Assembly: GCA_028277395.1 (NCBI GenBank)
Contig: JANQGJ010000055.1
Coordinates: 1 to 64,000 of the forward strand
DNA length: 64,000 bases
From: Bacteroidales bacterium
GTDB taxonomy: Bacteria > Bacteroidota > Bacteroidia > Bacteroidales > F082
Reading direction: 5' to 3'
Part shown: positions 7,807 through 15,782 of the stretch, piece by piece
Position numbering within the stretch: position 1 is the first letter of the stretch
Layout of the letters: every line of letters begins with the position of its first letter
Position numbers and translations under genes: made by a program
The notes under the pieces: model-generated
Told to the model about the DNA's origin: nothing
What the model saw: the letters and a program-made list of their open reading frames with translations, nothing else
Database searches by the model: none

Positions 7807-9140
7807 TGAAGCGTTTGTGGAAATCATTCTATTTACCTCTCCGGTTTTTCATAATCGGATTATCGATTATGGTAATGTTTGTACTTGGGTATTTTTGGCC
7901 GGGAATTATATTTGTCGCCAAACTTGGTATTGTGACATTTGTTTCCATTTTTATACTTGATATTTTCATATTGTATCGTATAAAACACGGAGTTAGCATT
8001 TCACGTGAATTACCTGAAAGATTTTCCAATGGCGACCAGAACAAAGTAAAACTGGTTTGTGAAAATAATTATCCCTACAGACTTTTTGTAAAGATAATTG
8101 ATGAAATTCCCGTACAGTTTCAATACCGCGACAACAATATCATTGCACAGTTTGACAAGGAAGAAATAAAAGAGTTTACATTTTACTTAAACCCGGTTGA
8201 ACGTGGCAAATATAGTTTTGGTAAAGTACATGTTTTTACCACTTCAGCATTAGGATTATTTGAACGCAGACATAGTTTCAACCTTGAAAAAGAAATTGCG
8301 GTATATCCCTCATTTTTGAACCTTCAAAACATTGAATTGCTTTCGTTTGCTAAACTTCAGCATAAACTTGGGTTGAAGTCTATAAGAAAAACAGGTAACA
8401 ATAAAGAATTCGACCAAACCAGGGATTACATAACAGGCGATGAGTTAAAACATATTAACTGGAAAGCCACTGCACGAAAAAATAAATTGATGGTAAATCA
8501 ATATCGTGATGAAAGGGAGCAGGACATTTATTGTCTCATAGACATGGGACGAAACATGAAAATGCCATTTAAAGGAATGAGTTTGCTTGATTATTCGATA
8601 AACTCTTCACTGGCATTGTCAAAAGTTGTTTTGAAAAATTATGACAAAATTGGATTAGTTACCTATTCAAATAAAATTCATACAATACAGCCTTCGGATA
8701 ATAAACACAATCAGTTATTAAAAATGAATGAAGCGTTGTATCATCAAACAACTGATTTCAAAGAAAGCACAATGGAGCCTCTGTTTGCAATGATAAAGCG
8801 CAAAATCACACATCGAAGTCTGCTTATCATTTACACGAATTTTGAAAGCATTCACAGTATGCGGCGACAGCTGGAAGTACTAAAACAGCTTAGCAAGTCA
8901 CATCTGGTAATACTTATATCATTCGAAAATACCGAACTCAAAAATGTGCTCAACGAAAATGCAGGAAGTGTTAAGGATATATACTTAAAAACTATTACCG
9001 AAAAGTTTATGTTTGAAAAGCGGGTGCTAATGCAGGAGCTTCTAAAATCAGGTATTCACAGCATATTATCAACTCCCGAGGGACTAACCGTTGACACAAT
9101 AAATAAATATCTCGAAGTAAAAGCAAGGGGTCTGTTATAA
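7806..9140 (+). CDS. DUF58 domain protein (VWA-like partner of MoxR)
   Basis: The 444-residue protein has two N-terminal membrane helices (about 11-50), a beta-rich extracytoplasmic stretch, then the DUF58 signature TRDYITGDELKHINWKATAR near residues 205-225 with the following KLMVNQYRDEREQDIYCLID leading into a VWA-like fold. The start is GTG at 7806, overlapping the MoxR stop (TAGTG). DUF58 and MoxR proteins are co-encoded across bacteria and are thought to form an ATPase-adaptor pair. It closes the core operon; the next gene starts 52 bases later. Confidence 0.93.
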   Translation: MKRLWKSFYLPLRFFIIGLSIMVMFVLGYFWPGIIFVAKLGIVTFVSIFILDIFILYRIKHGVSISRELPERFSNGDQNKVKLVCENNYPYRLFVKIIDEIPVQFQYRDNNIIAQFDKEEIKEFTFYLNPVERGKYSFGKVHVFTTSALGLFERRHSFNLEKEIAVYPSFLNLQNIELLSFAKLQHKLGLKSIRKTGNNKEFDQTRDYITGDELKHINWKATARKNKLMVNQYRDEREQDIYCLIDMGRNMKMPFKGMSLLDYSINSSLALSKVVLKNYDKIGLVTYSNKIHTIQPSDNKHNQLLKMNEALYHQTTDFKESTMEPLFAMIKRKITHRSLLIIYTNFESIHSMRRQLEVLKQLSKSHLVILISFENTELKNVLNENAGSVKDIYLKTITEKFMFEKRVLMQELLKSGIHSILSTPEGLTVDTINKYLEVKARGLL

Positions 9141-9192
9141 TTCATATTATCTGTAATTTAGAAACCGTTTTCATAAGTAAGGTCCATAAAAC

Positions 9193-9777
9193 ATGAATAT
9201 TAAGGAAGAGCTCCAAAAAATTCCAAACACAGGCAGAATAGGCAGGTTTGCAAAAGTTGTAAAAAGCAAAACCAGCGAAGAAACAGCCATCAGGATAATG
9301 GAAAATTCTGAAGAGTACAACAAACTTAAGCCCGTTGAAAAAGCTGATTGGTGGAACAATGCCATTCAAACTATGGAAAATGAACTGGGAAAAGAATTGT
9401 CAGTTGAAATAATGGAAATTTGTGGTAGCAAATGTTGCGGCAAAGGTCAGCGAAAAACTGCAAAAAAACTAATGGATGAATCCTCTTCAATTGATGAATT
9501 CCTTGAAAAACTAAGTAATTATGAAGTAAAAGAGGACGAACTGGAATACCGCCAAATAAACAAGAATATTATAATTGGAAAACACAACCGCTGCTTTTGC
9601 GGACAGGTGAAAAAATCTGATAAGCTGTTTAAAAGCAACACTTACTGCCAGTGTTCAGTTGAGTTCAATAAACAGTTTTTTGAAGCAGCATTTGAAAAAC
9701 CTGTAAAGGTTGAATTGCTCCGATCAATATTGAATGGTGATGAATTTTGTGAGTTTAAGATTGAGATAATTGTTTAA
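9193..9777 (+). CDS. Cysteine-rich protein of unknown function (possibly DUF6144-like)
   Basis: The 194-residue soluble protein has a helical N-terminal half and two cysteine clusters: EICGSKCCGKG near residues 75-85, and CFCGQVKK...TYCQCSVEF near 137-160. It ends with a block PVKVELLRSILNGDEFCEFKI, which resembles the C-terminal strand-Cys pattern seen in V4R- and DUF6144-type proteins. The cysteines could bind zinc or an iron-sulfur cluster. No catalytic motif is recognisable. It lies 52 bases after the DUF58 gene in the same direction and may be read through from that operon, but it is not a standard member of it. The DUF6144 comparison is from memory and uncertain. Confidence 0.75.
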   Translation: MNIKEELQKIPNTGRIGRFAKVVKSKTSEETAIRIMENSEEYNKLKPVEKADWWNNAIQTMENELGKELSVEIMEICGSKCCGKGQRKTAKKLMDESSSIDEFLEKLSNYEVKEDELEYRQINKNIIIGKHNRCFCGQVKKSDKLFKSNTYCQCSVEFNKQFFEAAFEKPVKVELLRSILNGDEFCEFKIEIIV

Positions 9778-10083
9778 TTTAAACAAATAGACATTAATAT
9801 CTCTGTTTATAAGTTAGACATTTAAGTGTATAGTTTACAAAACAACTGCTTAAAAAACTTGTTTTTTCTTAACATAAATCTTTTTAGATCATTATTTTAC
9901 AATATTAGTTTATATTTGTGCAACATTATTTACTAGAAATAGTACAACAACATATACTAAAATTAGAACAACAATATATACTAGAAATAGCACAGCACTA
10001 TATACTAGAATAGGCATATCAATATATACTTGCAATAATACTATTTTATAGAATTAATTTGTAACTCACTAAAAAAACAAAAT
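9778..10083 (+). other. 306-base AT-rich gap: fic leader with repeat array
   Basis: The first 130 bases show no gene or clear terminator. A Bacteroidota -7 box, TATATTTG, stands at 9911-9918 with no convincing -33 partner. Just after the expected transcription start there are four to five 24-bp direct repeats (listed separately), then 33 bases of AT-rich leader before the ATG of fic at 10084. Confidence 0.6.
9931..10050 (+). repeat. 24-bp tandem repeats with small dyads, upstream of fic
   Basis: Copies run 9931-9954, 9955-9978, 9979-10002, 10003-10026 and a degenerate one at 10027-10050. Each begins TACTA (TACTT in the last). The first four continue with a short A-rich loop and TAG, so each contains a CTA-loop-TAG dyad. 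The first copy is best, TACTA-GAAA-TAGTA. The second half of each unit is roughly ACAACAATATA. The array sits between the probable promoter (9911-9918) and the fic start, so it is likely transcribed. Spacers are absent, so it is not a CRISPR array. Confidence 0.88.
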
Positions 10084-11601
10084 ATGTCATCTCCACCAGA
10101 AAAACTAGCGGAATCTTTAGAGGTGCTTAGAAAATCATTAGCAAACTCTAATGATCAGGTAATTAAATCAAACATGATATCAAGAACTCATAGGGAGAGG
10201 TTAATCTCGAATGGATTTTTAGTTGAGGTAATTAAAGGATGGTATATATTATCACGACCTGAAGATAAAAGTGGTGATAGTACATCATGGTACACTTCAT
10301 TTTGGATCTTTTGTTCTAGCTATCTGGATAATAAGATGTCAAAAGAATGGGTTGCATCACCAGAGCAATCACTTCTAATTCATGCAGATAACTGGACAAT
10401 ACCTGATCAACTTTTAATAAAATCTCCAAACGGCAATAATAACATCATAAAACTTCCACATAAAACTTCAGTAGTTGATTTAAAAGCCACAATACCGGAA
10501 AGAAATCAAGTTATAATTAAAAATAATGTCCGTATTTATCCCATTCCACTGGCTCTTATTTCATGTTCTGAAAGGTTTTTCCGTCAGCATCCTGTTGAAG
10601 CCAGAGCCATCCTGATAACATTGAAGGATGCATCTGACGTACTTAGTCCTTTATTGGATGGAGGACATACTGTCATCGCAGGAAGAATAGCAGGAGCATT
10701 TCGGAACATAAACAGACCAGAAATTGCAGATGAAATAGTTGACACAATGAAATCTGCTGGATTTGACATAAGAGAGAAGGATCCTTTTGAAGAATCAACA
10801 CCTGAATTATTGTTTCAACGCAATCTGTCACCTTATGTCTATCGTATCCAACAAATCTGGCAACAAATGCGGGAAGTAATACTAAATGATTTTCCTGAAC
10901 TTCCAACAAAAAAAATTGATATTCCTTCTTACTTAAAGAATATAGATGAGGTATATAAGCATGATGCTTATAATTCATTATCAATTGAAGGGTATCAAAT
11001 AACAGAAAGTTTAATTGAGCGTGTTAAGTCAGGTTCCTGGAATCCTGATTCAAATAGTGGAGATGAAAAGGATAGAAATGCCATGGCAGCAAGAGGTTAC
11101 TGGCTGGCGTTTAATTCTGTAAAAGAGAGTATTAATAAGGTTATACACGGTGCAAACGCGGGAGAGATAGCAGAAAAGGATTATAGATTGTGGTACAGGG
11201 AGTTATTTTCTCCCAGTGTAAGTACAGGGATTTTGAGAGCATCCGAATTAGCAGGATATAGAAATACACAAGTTTATATTCGTAATTCCAAACATATTCC
11301 ATTAAATCATGAGGCAGTTCGGGATGTAATGCCAGTTTACTTCGATTTGTTAAAAAATGAGTCTGAACCAATAGTAAGATCAATATTAGGACATTTTGTT
11401 TTCGTATACATCCATCCATACAATGACGGTAATGGTAGAATTGCAAGATTTCTTATGAATCTTATGCGATCATCTGGTGCTTTACCATGGACAATAATTC
11501 CTCTGGAAGAACGAGATAGATACATGAAAACTCTGGAAGAAGCAAGTGTTAATAATAATATCCGCCCTTTTGCAAAGTTTATCACACAGTTAATATTATA
11601 A
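10084..11601 (+). CDS. Fic family protein with AbiEi-like N-terminal region
   Basis: Fic proteins usually transfer AMP from ATP to a target hydroxyl group. The catalytic motif HPYNDGNGR is complete (histidine near residue 444). An inhibitory motif S-x-x-x-E-G (in NSLSIEGY, near residues 298-303) lies before the Fic core, which marks a self-inhibited class II type. The first 220 residues resemble the winged-helix plus C-terminal region of AbiEi-type antitoxins ('RERLISNGFLVEVIKGWYIL' near residues 37-56), suggesting a DNA-binding sensor half. At 505 residues it is longer than minimal Fic proteins because of this half. A tandem repeat array in the leader is a plausible binding site for the N-terminal domain, which would make the protein autoregulated. 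No separate small antitoxin gene precedes it. The Fic assignment is firm; the AbiEi comparison and the regulation are inference. Confidence 0.9.
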   Translation: MSSPPEKLAESLEVLRKSLANSNDQVIKSNMISRTHRERLISNGFLVEVIKGWYILSRPEDKSGDSTSWYTSFWIFCSSYLDNKMSKEWVASPEQSLLIHADNWTIPDQLLIKSPNGNNNIIKLPHKTSVVDLKATIPERNQVIIKNNVRIYPIPLALISCSERFFRQHPVEARAILITLKDASDVLSPLLDGGHTVIAGRIAGAFRNINRPEIADEIVDTMKSAGFDIREKDPFEESTPELLFQRNLSPYVYRIQQIWQQMREVILNDFPELPTKKIDIPSYLKNIDEVYKHDAYNSLSIEGYQITESLIERVKSGSWNPDSNSGDEKDRNAMAARGYWLAFNSVKESINKVIHGANAGEIAEKDYRLWYRELFSPSVSTGILRASELAGYRNTQVYIRNSKHIPLNHEAVRDVMPVYFDLLKNESEPIVRSILGHFVFVYIHPYNDGNGRIARFLMNLMRSSGALPWTIIPLEERDRYMKTLEEASVNNNIRPFAKFITQLIL

Positions 11602-11711
11602 CATGACGGTTTCATGAAATAGTTTTCTCTAATGCATAACAATATTAAAGGGATGATATCTTATTAAATGCTAGATTATATACTTAATTATTTTTATAAA
11701 TCTATTCAGTT

Positions 11712-12014
11712 ATGATAATTGCAGTAAATATAAGAAGAGCATTGGCAAAAGGAATGCCAGTACAAAAAGCAACAGAAAGGGCATGGGCTCTCAAACGTAA
11801 AAATTGTGAACAACATGAATATGTTATAGCTGTTGTAAATGGAATAATCAAAGGTTATTATAAGCTTATCAAAGTAAAATCAGATCATGAATTTACACTT
11901 AGGGTTAAGTTCGACCTTGATGTTTGTTCTGATGTTGATAAAGAGTTTATAAATAGATATATAGTAAACAGGAATATAAATCTGCGAAGAGTTCAAAGGG
12001 GCAAATACATATAG
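11712..12014 (+). CDS. Small protein of unknown function downstream of fic
   Basis: The 100-residue protein is basic, with no signal peptide or membrane helix. The pattern 'ERAWALKRKNCEQHEYVIAVVNGIIKGYYKL' recalls a fold seen in small proteins with an A-W...AV.nGiI.gvy motif, but I cannot name a family. It lies 110 bases after fic in the same direction and could be transcribed with it. It carries no obvious antitoxin DNA-binding motif. Confidence 0.65.
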   Translation: MIIAVNIRRALAKGMPVQKATERAWALKRKNCEQHEYVIAVVNGIIKGYYKLIKVKSDHEFTLRVKFDLDVCSDVDKEFINRYIVNRNINLRRVQRGKYI

Positions 12015-12138
12015 TAACCTTACAAACTACTTAAAAACCAACTTCTTCAAAAAACACGTTAAATAGCTTTTGATAAAAAAGTTTAATTTTAGAAGTGTTT
12101 TCAATAAAATTATTATTTATTGATTTTTATTTACTAAG

Positions 12139-12152
12139 CTCTTAATTAAGAG
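12139..12152. promoter_or_regulatory. 14-bp perfect palindrome upstream of nikR
   Basis: CTCTTAATTAAGAG is a perfect palindrome 35 bases upstream of the putative nikR -33 element. It could be a regulator site or an AT-rich chance palindrome. It does not match the half-site of the 28-bp dyad at the nikR start. Confidence 0.4.
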
Positions 12153-12186
12153 TTTATCATGACAATAAAAAAACTGGGACAATTCT

Positions 12187-12216
12187 TTTGCCAAGTAAAT
12201 AATTAGCCTATTTTTG
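12187..12216 (+). promoter_or_regulatory. Putative nikR operon promoter
   Basis: TTTG at 12187-12190 and TATTTTTG at 12209-12216 fit the Bacteroidota -33/-7 pattern (TTTG, TAnnTTTG) with an 18-base spacer. Transcription would start near 12220, inside the 28-bp dyad and 25 bases before the nikR ATG. Confidence 0.7.
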
Positions 12217-12243
12217 TGCCAACAATTTTAAAATTGGTAACAC
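12216..12243. promoter_or_regulatory. Probable NikR operator: 28-bp imperfect dyad
   Basis: The dyad has half-sites GTGCCA and TAACAC separated by exactly 16 bases, and a perfect 14-bp core, CAATTTTAAAATTG (12223-12236). Eleven of fourteen base pairs are symmetric. The E. coli NikR operator has the same architecture (6-base half-sites, 16-base spacer, 28 bp in all), though the half-site sequence differs. The dyad overlaps the -7 box and transcription start and ends one base before the nikR ATG, the right place for repression. Confidence 0.6.
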
Positions 12244-12244
12244 G

Positions 12245-12646
12245 ATGTCGATTGTACGTTTTGGTGTATCATTGGAAAAAGAACTACTCGAAGCTCTTGA
12301 TAATTATGCTTCAGAAAATCATTTTACGAATCGCTCACAGGCAATCCGGCATTTAATAAACAACAATACAGTTACCAGTAAATGGCAAAACAATGATCTT
12401 GTTGCCGGTTCAATCACCCTGGTGTTTAACCATCACAGAAGGGATCTTATCACAAACCTGACCGATCTGCAACACGATTATCTTCCTGTAATACTCTCAT
12501 CACAACACTTCCATCTTGAAAAAGAACTCTGTATGGAAATAATAGCTGTAAAAGGAAAAGCTTCCGTACTGAAAGAATTAGCTGATAAACTAATTGCCAT
12601 TAAAGGAATCCACCACGGTAAATTAACAATGAGCAGAGCAAGCTAA
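12245..12646 (+). CDS. nikR: Nickel-responsive regulator NikR
   Basis: The 133-residue protein has the NikR layout: an N-terminal ribbon-helix-helix DNA-binding domain (residues 1-45, SIVRFGVSLEKELLEALDNY) and a C-terminal ACT-like nickel-binding domain. The four square-planar nickel ligands are all present: His77 and, in HFHLEKELC, His88, His90 and Cys96. These match E. coli His76, His87, His89 and Cys95 shifted by one. With nickel bound, NikR tetramers repress uptake genes. The gene leads a six-gene cluster containing a TonB receptor and an ABC importer. A 28-bp dyad of NikR-operator geometry overlaps its own promoter, so autoregulation of the whole operon is likely. Confidence 0.95.
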   Translation: MSIVRFGVSLEKELLEALDNYASENHFTNRSQAIRHLINNNTVTSKWQNNDLVAGSITLVFNHHRRDLITNLTDLQHDYLPVILSSQHFHLEKELCMEIIAVKGKASVLKELADKLIAIKGIHHGKLTMSRAS

Positions 12647-12702
12647 ATTTTTTTGATAAAACAGTAACACGATATTTAAAAAAGTAACAACAAATTTAAA
12701 GA

Positions 12703-14742
12703 ATGAGAAAAAAAATTATTACAAAGCTATCCATTATCATTTGTTTATTAATGATTGCAAATACAAACATATATTCTCAGGAACATGTTAATGATACTGT
12801 TTCATTATATGAAGTAGTTGTAACGGGGTCAAAACAATACCGATCAGCAGGAAATGTAACACAAAAAATTGATATTATTAAAACTGCTGAAATAGAGGAG
12901 ATTGTTGCAGGAAACAATAATATTGCAGAAGTACTTGCCGAAAAACCCGGATCATCGGTAAGTGTATTGTCGCGAAATGATGCTAATTGGGGTACATATT
13001 CAGGGATTGGACCTAAATACAGCACATACATGCTCAACGGACTACCCCTTGATGCTTTTATCGATCCAATGTCTCTTGATCTGATGGCAGTTGAACGAAT
13101 TGAAATCCAGCGTGGGCCTGCATCTGTATTATATCCCAATTATTTATCACAGGATTTTGCAGGTAACCAAAGTCCTCTGGCAGGAACAGTTAATCTGATA
13201 CTAAAAGATAACATAAAGCAACAGGAATCTGTATTCCAGACAACCTACGGTTCATACAACACCTTAAATACCCAGGCTTATTATCAGAATGGAAATGATA
13301 AACTCAATTTCTTTGCCGGTGCAAATTTTGAAAACTCTGACTATACAAATTACGGAACAGAAAATTCCTGGTTAAACATGCAAAAGGATCCACAATATCA
13401 GAAATTGAAATTATTTGCAGGAGCCGGCTTCTTCTTTGGAAATGACAAGAAAAACAAAATGAATGTTTTCATAAACAGAACTAGCCATCAGGGTGATGCC
13501 GGAAGAGTTTACAGGGGTTTTAATCACGATTATACAACAGTAAATATTTCCCAGTCATCTGAAATTTCCGACGTTTTGAGTTTTAATGCATCGGTTGGAA
13601 TCAGAATTTATAACCGCACATGGCAGGATAGTCATTTTAACGTTGTTGACAGCCTGGTTTCAAACAATGGGGTTCGTCAAAAAATAATCCCGGTAGATGC
13701 TAATGTACTATGGAAACATGGTAAAAGTAACTTACTCACAATTGGTGTTGATTATCAAAATGCAGAATACAATACTTTTTCCGATCCATTGTTAGGCTAC
13801 GATCTGTACGGAAATAAATCAAGGGCATATCAAAATGGAATCTATGCTCAGGAAGAGCTGCATTTTGGGAATTTAACAATTCGCGGTGGAATAAGATATA
13901 ACTATATTAAAACTACAATTGAACTGATAAGCGGCGGTAACCCTGGTGAACCTGTAACAGAGTACAACAACCTTCTTTGGAGTACTGGTTTAAAATATAA
14001 AATTACACCAACCATATCCATTTATGCAAATGCCGGAAGCAGTTTTTCTCCTCCTGGGCTTAAATCAATGGGTGGTACTATAAAACTTAGCGATAAGGAT
14101 ATTCCCGGAATGAATGGCCAGTTGCCTAACCCTGATCTCAAACCTGAGTCGGGAATTGGTGTTGATCTTGGATCAAATATGATTTTAACTTCCAATCTGC
14201 AACTTTCAGTACGTGGTTACTATATGATTGTTGATGATGCTATTATTGATATAAGAATCAGTGAAGATCCTTCCCAGTCGCAATCAATAAATGCCGGGAA
14301 AACAACTTCTACAGGATTTGAAATTGGTGTTAGCCAGCAAATCAATAATAATATTTCATGGTTTGCCAACTATACTTTCATGAATACAAATATTGAAAAC
14401 AGTAAGGATGCCGATCAGGATGGTGCCAATGTACCTTTTGCACCAGAACATGTTGCTAATGCAGGTATAACTGTTGGAACGGGTTTCGGATTAAATATAC
14501 GGCCGGCATTAAACTACAACTCCGGATATTACGACAGCAGCTCTAAGTCAGGGCGTAAAAAATTCACTCCAGGAACACTTATTAATCTTTATGTTTCACA
14601 ATTATTAGTAAAAAAAGTAAGCTATAATATTGATGTTTTCGCCAAGGCATATAACATTACCAACAATAAATATGAAATGCCATGGCAATTTCAGGATACT
14701 GGTTTTGCAATAAATTGTGGATTCAGAATTAGTTTTAAGTAG
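12703..14742 (+). CDS. TonB-dependent outer-membrane receptor, probably for nickel or a nickel chelate
   Basis: The 679-residue protein has a signal peptide (1-25, ending near IYSQ), a plug domain with the TonB-box-like start 'SLYEVVVTGSKQ' and plug motif 'VERIEIQRGPASVLYPN' (near residues 127-143), and a long beta-barrel with alternating aromatic strands. It follows nikR by 56 bases and precedes the periplasmic binding protein, so the substrate is probably nickel or a nickel chelate. This substrate comes from context, since the barrel gives no clue. Similar nickel-linked TonB receptors are known in Helicobacter (FrpB4). The barrel ends in Lys rather than the usual Phe. A GTAACACGAT sequence upstream (12664-12673) repeats part of the nikR operator. 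Confidence 0.85.
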   Translation: MRKKIITKLSIIICLLMIANTNIYSQEHVNDTVSLYEVVVTGSKQYRSAGNVTQKIDIIKTAEIEEIVAGNNNIAEVLAEKPGSSVSVLSRNDANWGTYSGIGPKYSTYMLNGLPLDAFIDPMSLDLMAVERIEIQRGPASVLYPNYLSQDFAGNQSPLAGTVNLILKDNIKQQESVFQTTYGSYNTLNTQAYYQNGNDKLNFFAGANFENSDYTNYGTENSWLNMQKDPQYQKLKLFAGAGFFFGNDKKNKMNVFINRTSHQGDAGRVYRGFNHDYTTVNISQSSEISDVLSFNASVGIRIYNRTWQDSHFNVVDSLVSNNGVRQKIIPVDANVLWKHGKSNLLTIGVDYQNAEYNTFSDPLLGYDLYGNKSRAYQNGIYAQEELHFGNLTIRGGIRYNYIKTTIELISGGNPGEPVTEYNNLLWSTGLKYKITPTISIYANAGSSFSPPGLKSMGGTIKLSDKDIPGMNGQLPNPDLKPESGIGVDLGSNMILTSNLQLSVRGYYMIVDDAIIDIRISEDPSQSQSINAGKTTSTGFEIGVSQQINNNISWFANYTFMNTNIENSKDADQDGANVPFAPEHVANAGITVGTGFGLNIRPALNYNSGYYDSSSKSGRKKFTPGTLINLYVSQLLVKKVSYNIDVFAKAYNITNNKYEMPWQFQDTGFAINCGFRISFK

Positions 14743-14786
14743 TGGTAAACATCTATATGATCAGTAAATAAAAAAAATCTAGTCTC

Positions 14787-15782
14787 ATGAAGAAACTGCA
14801 TTTCAGCATATTATTAGTAATAATTGTTATGATGTCATGCAGTTTTCCAGTAAATGAGTCTGGAAATGATGATATAATAACTGTTACGGATTTCAGAGGA
14901 AAAAAAATCGCTCTCGGTAAGCAGGCTGAAAATGTTGTCTGTCTTATCGAGAGCGCTCTGACGGGATTATACATGTTAAATCAAAATGATGTAATTACCG
15001 GAATTCCTGCTGCAGTTTATGAAGATCATCTATACACTTTTTATTCTCAACTCGACAGAAGAATAAAAGATAGATCATTAACTGCCCCCGGAAATTGGGA
15101 TTTTGTTAGCATTGAACAGGTTGTTGGACTAAACCCTGATCTTGTGATCATATGGGCTTCACAAACAGAAGCTATCAATAGCCTCGAGCAATTCGGCATT
15201 CCCGTATATGCTGTAATGCTCAATAGTTTTGATGATGTTTATAAAGAAATTACCGATTTCGGAATATTAATGGGGTGTAGTGAAAGAGCTGATAGTATTA
15301 TACAGTTAACAAAAAACAACCTTGCTTCTATCAACCAACAAAGCTATAAAGCAAATGCGAAAAGTGCATACTTTATGTGGTCGCAGGGTATCTCTGAAAC
15401 ATCAGGAACTAACAGTACAGTGAATGAACTTCTGAATACTGCTGGGGTAAAAAATGCATGTGACCTGAAAGCTGAACATGTAACTGTAAATATCGAAAAA
15501 ATCTATGACTGGAATCCTGATATGATTGTAATGTGGTACAATGAAAGACTTGATCCTGAAGATGTATTAAACAATCCTCTCCTTCAGGGAATTGAAGCTG
15601 TTATGAATGGTAATGTTTATGAATTACCTCAGGCATTCTCCTGTGATTTCTGGACACTAAAAATGCAGTATCCGGTTTGGCTTATTTACGGATGGGCTAA
15701 TTCCATAAATGGAACACCTGATGTTCAAAATGAAATGCTTAATAAAATGTATCTACAATTATATGGTACAACATTGAACTAA
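14787..15782 (+). CDS. Metal-chelate ABC transporter substrate-binding lipoprotein (BtuF/FecB type)
   Basis: The 331-residue protein begins with a lipoprotein signal (ILLVIIVMMSC, lipid Cys near residue 18). It then shows the two-lobed class III periplasmic binding protein pattern: 'ITVTDFRGKKIALGKQAENVVCL' at the start, 'VVGLNPDLVIIWAS' near 112-125 and 'DWNPDMIVMWYNE' near 247-259. These proteins deliver siderophores, cobalamin or metal complexes to a FecCD-type permease. Its stop codon directly abuts the permease ATG. Given nikR at the head of the operon, nickel or a nickel complex is the likely cargo. Confidence 0.87.
   Translation: MKKLHFSILLVIIVMMSCSFPVNESGNDDIITVTDFRGKKIALGKQAENVVCLIESALTGLYMLNQNDVITGIPAAVYEDHLYTFYSQLDRRIKDRSLTAPGNWDFVSIEQVVGLNPDLVIIWASQTEAINSLEQFGIPVYAVMLNSFDDVYKEITDFGILMGCSERADSIIQLTKNNLASINQQSYKANAKSAYFMWSQGISETSGTNSTVNELLNTAGVKNACDLKAEHVTVNIEKIYDWNPDMIVMWYNERLDPEDVLNNPLLQGIEAVMNGNVYELPQAFSCDFWTLKMQYPVWLIYGWANSINGTPDVQNEMLNKMYLQLYGTTLN

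Noticed and set aside
7996..8011. Third parS site
   Set aside because: Only the central TTTCACGTGAA matches; four of 16 bases differ from the consensus and it lies inside the DUF58 gene.
9931..10050. Possible CRISPR array upstream of fic
   Set aside because: The 24-bp copies are adjacent with no spacers, and no cas genes are present.
12664..12673. Second NikR site before the TonB receptor
   Set aside because: GTAACACGAT repeats the right half of the nikR dyad, but no matching left half is found at the required 16-base spacing, so it is not called an operator.
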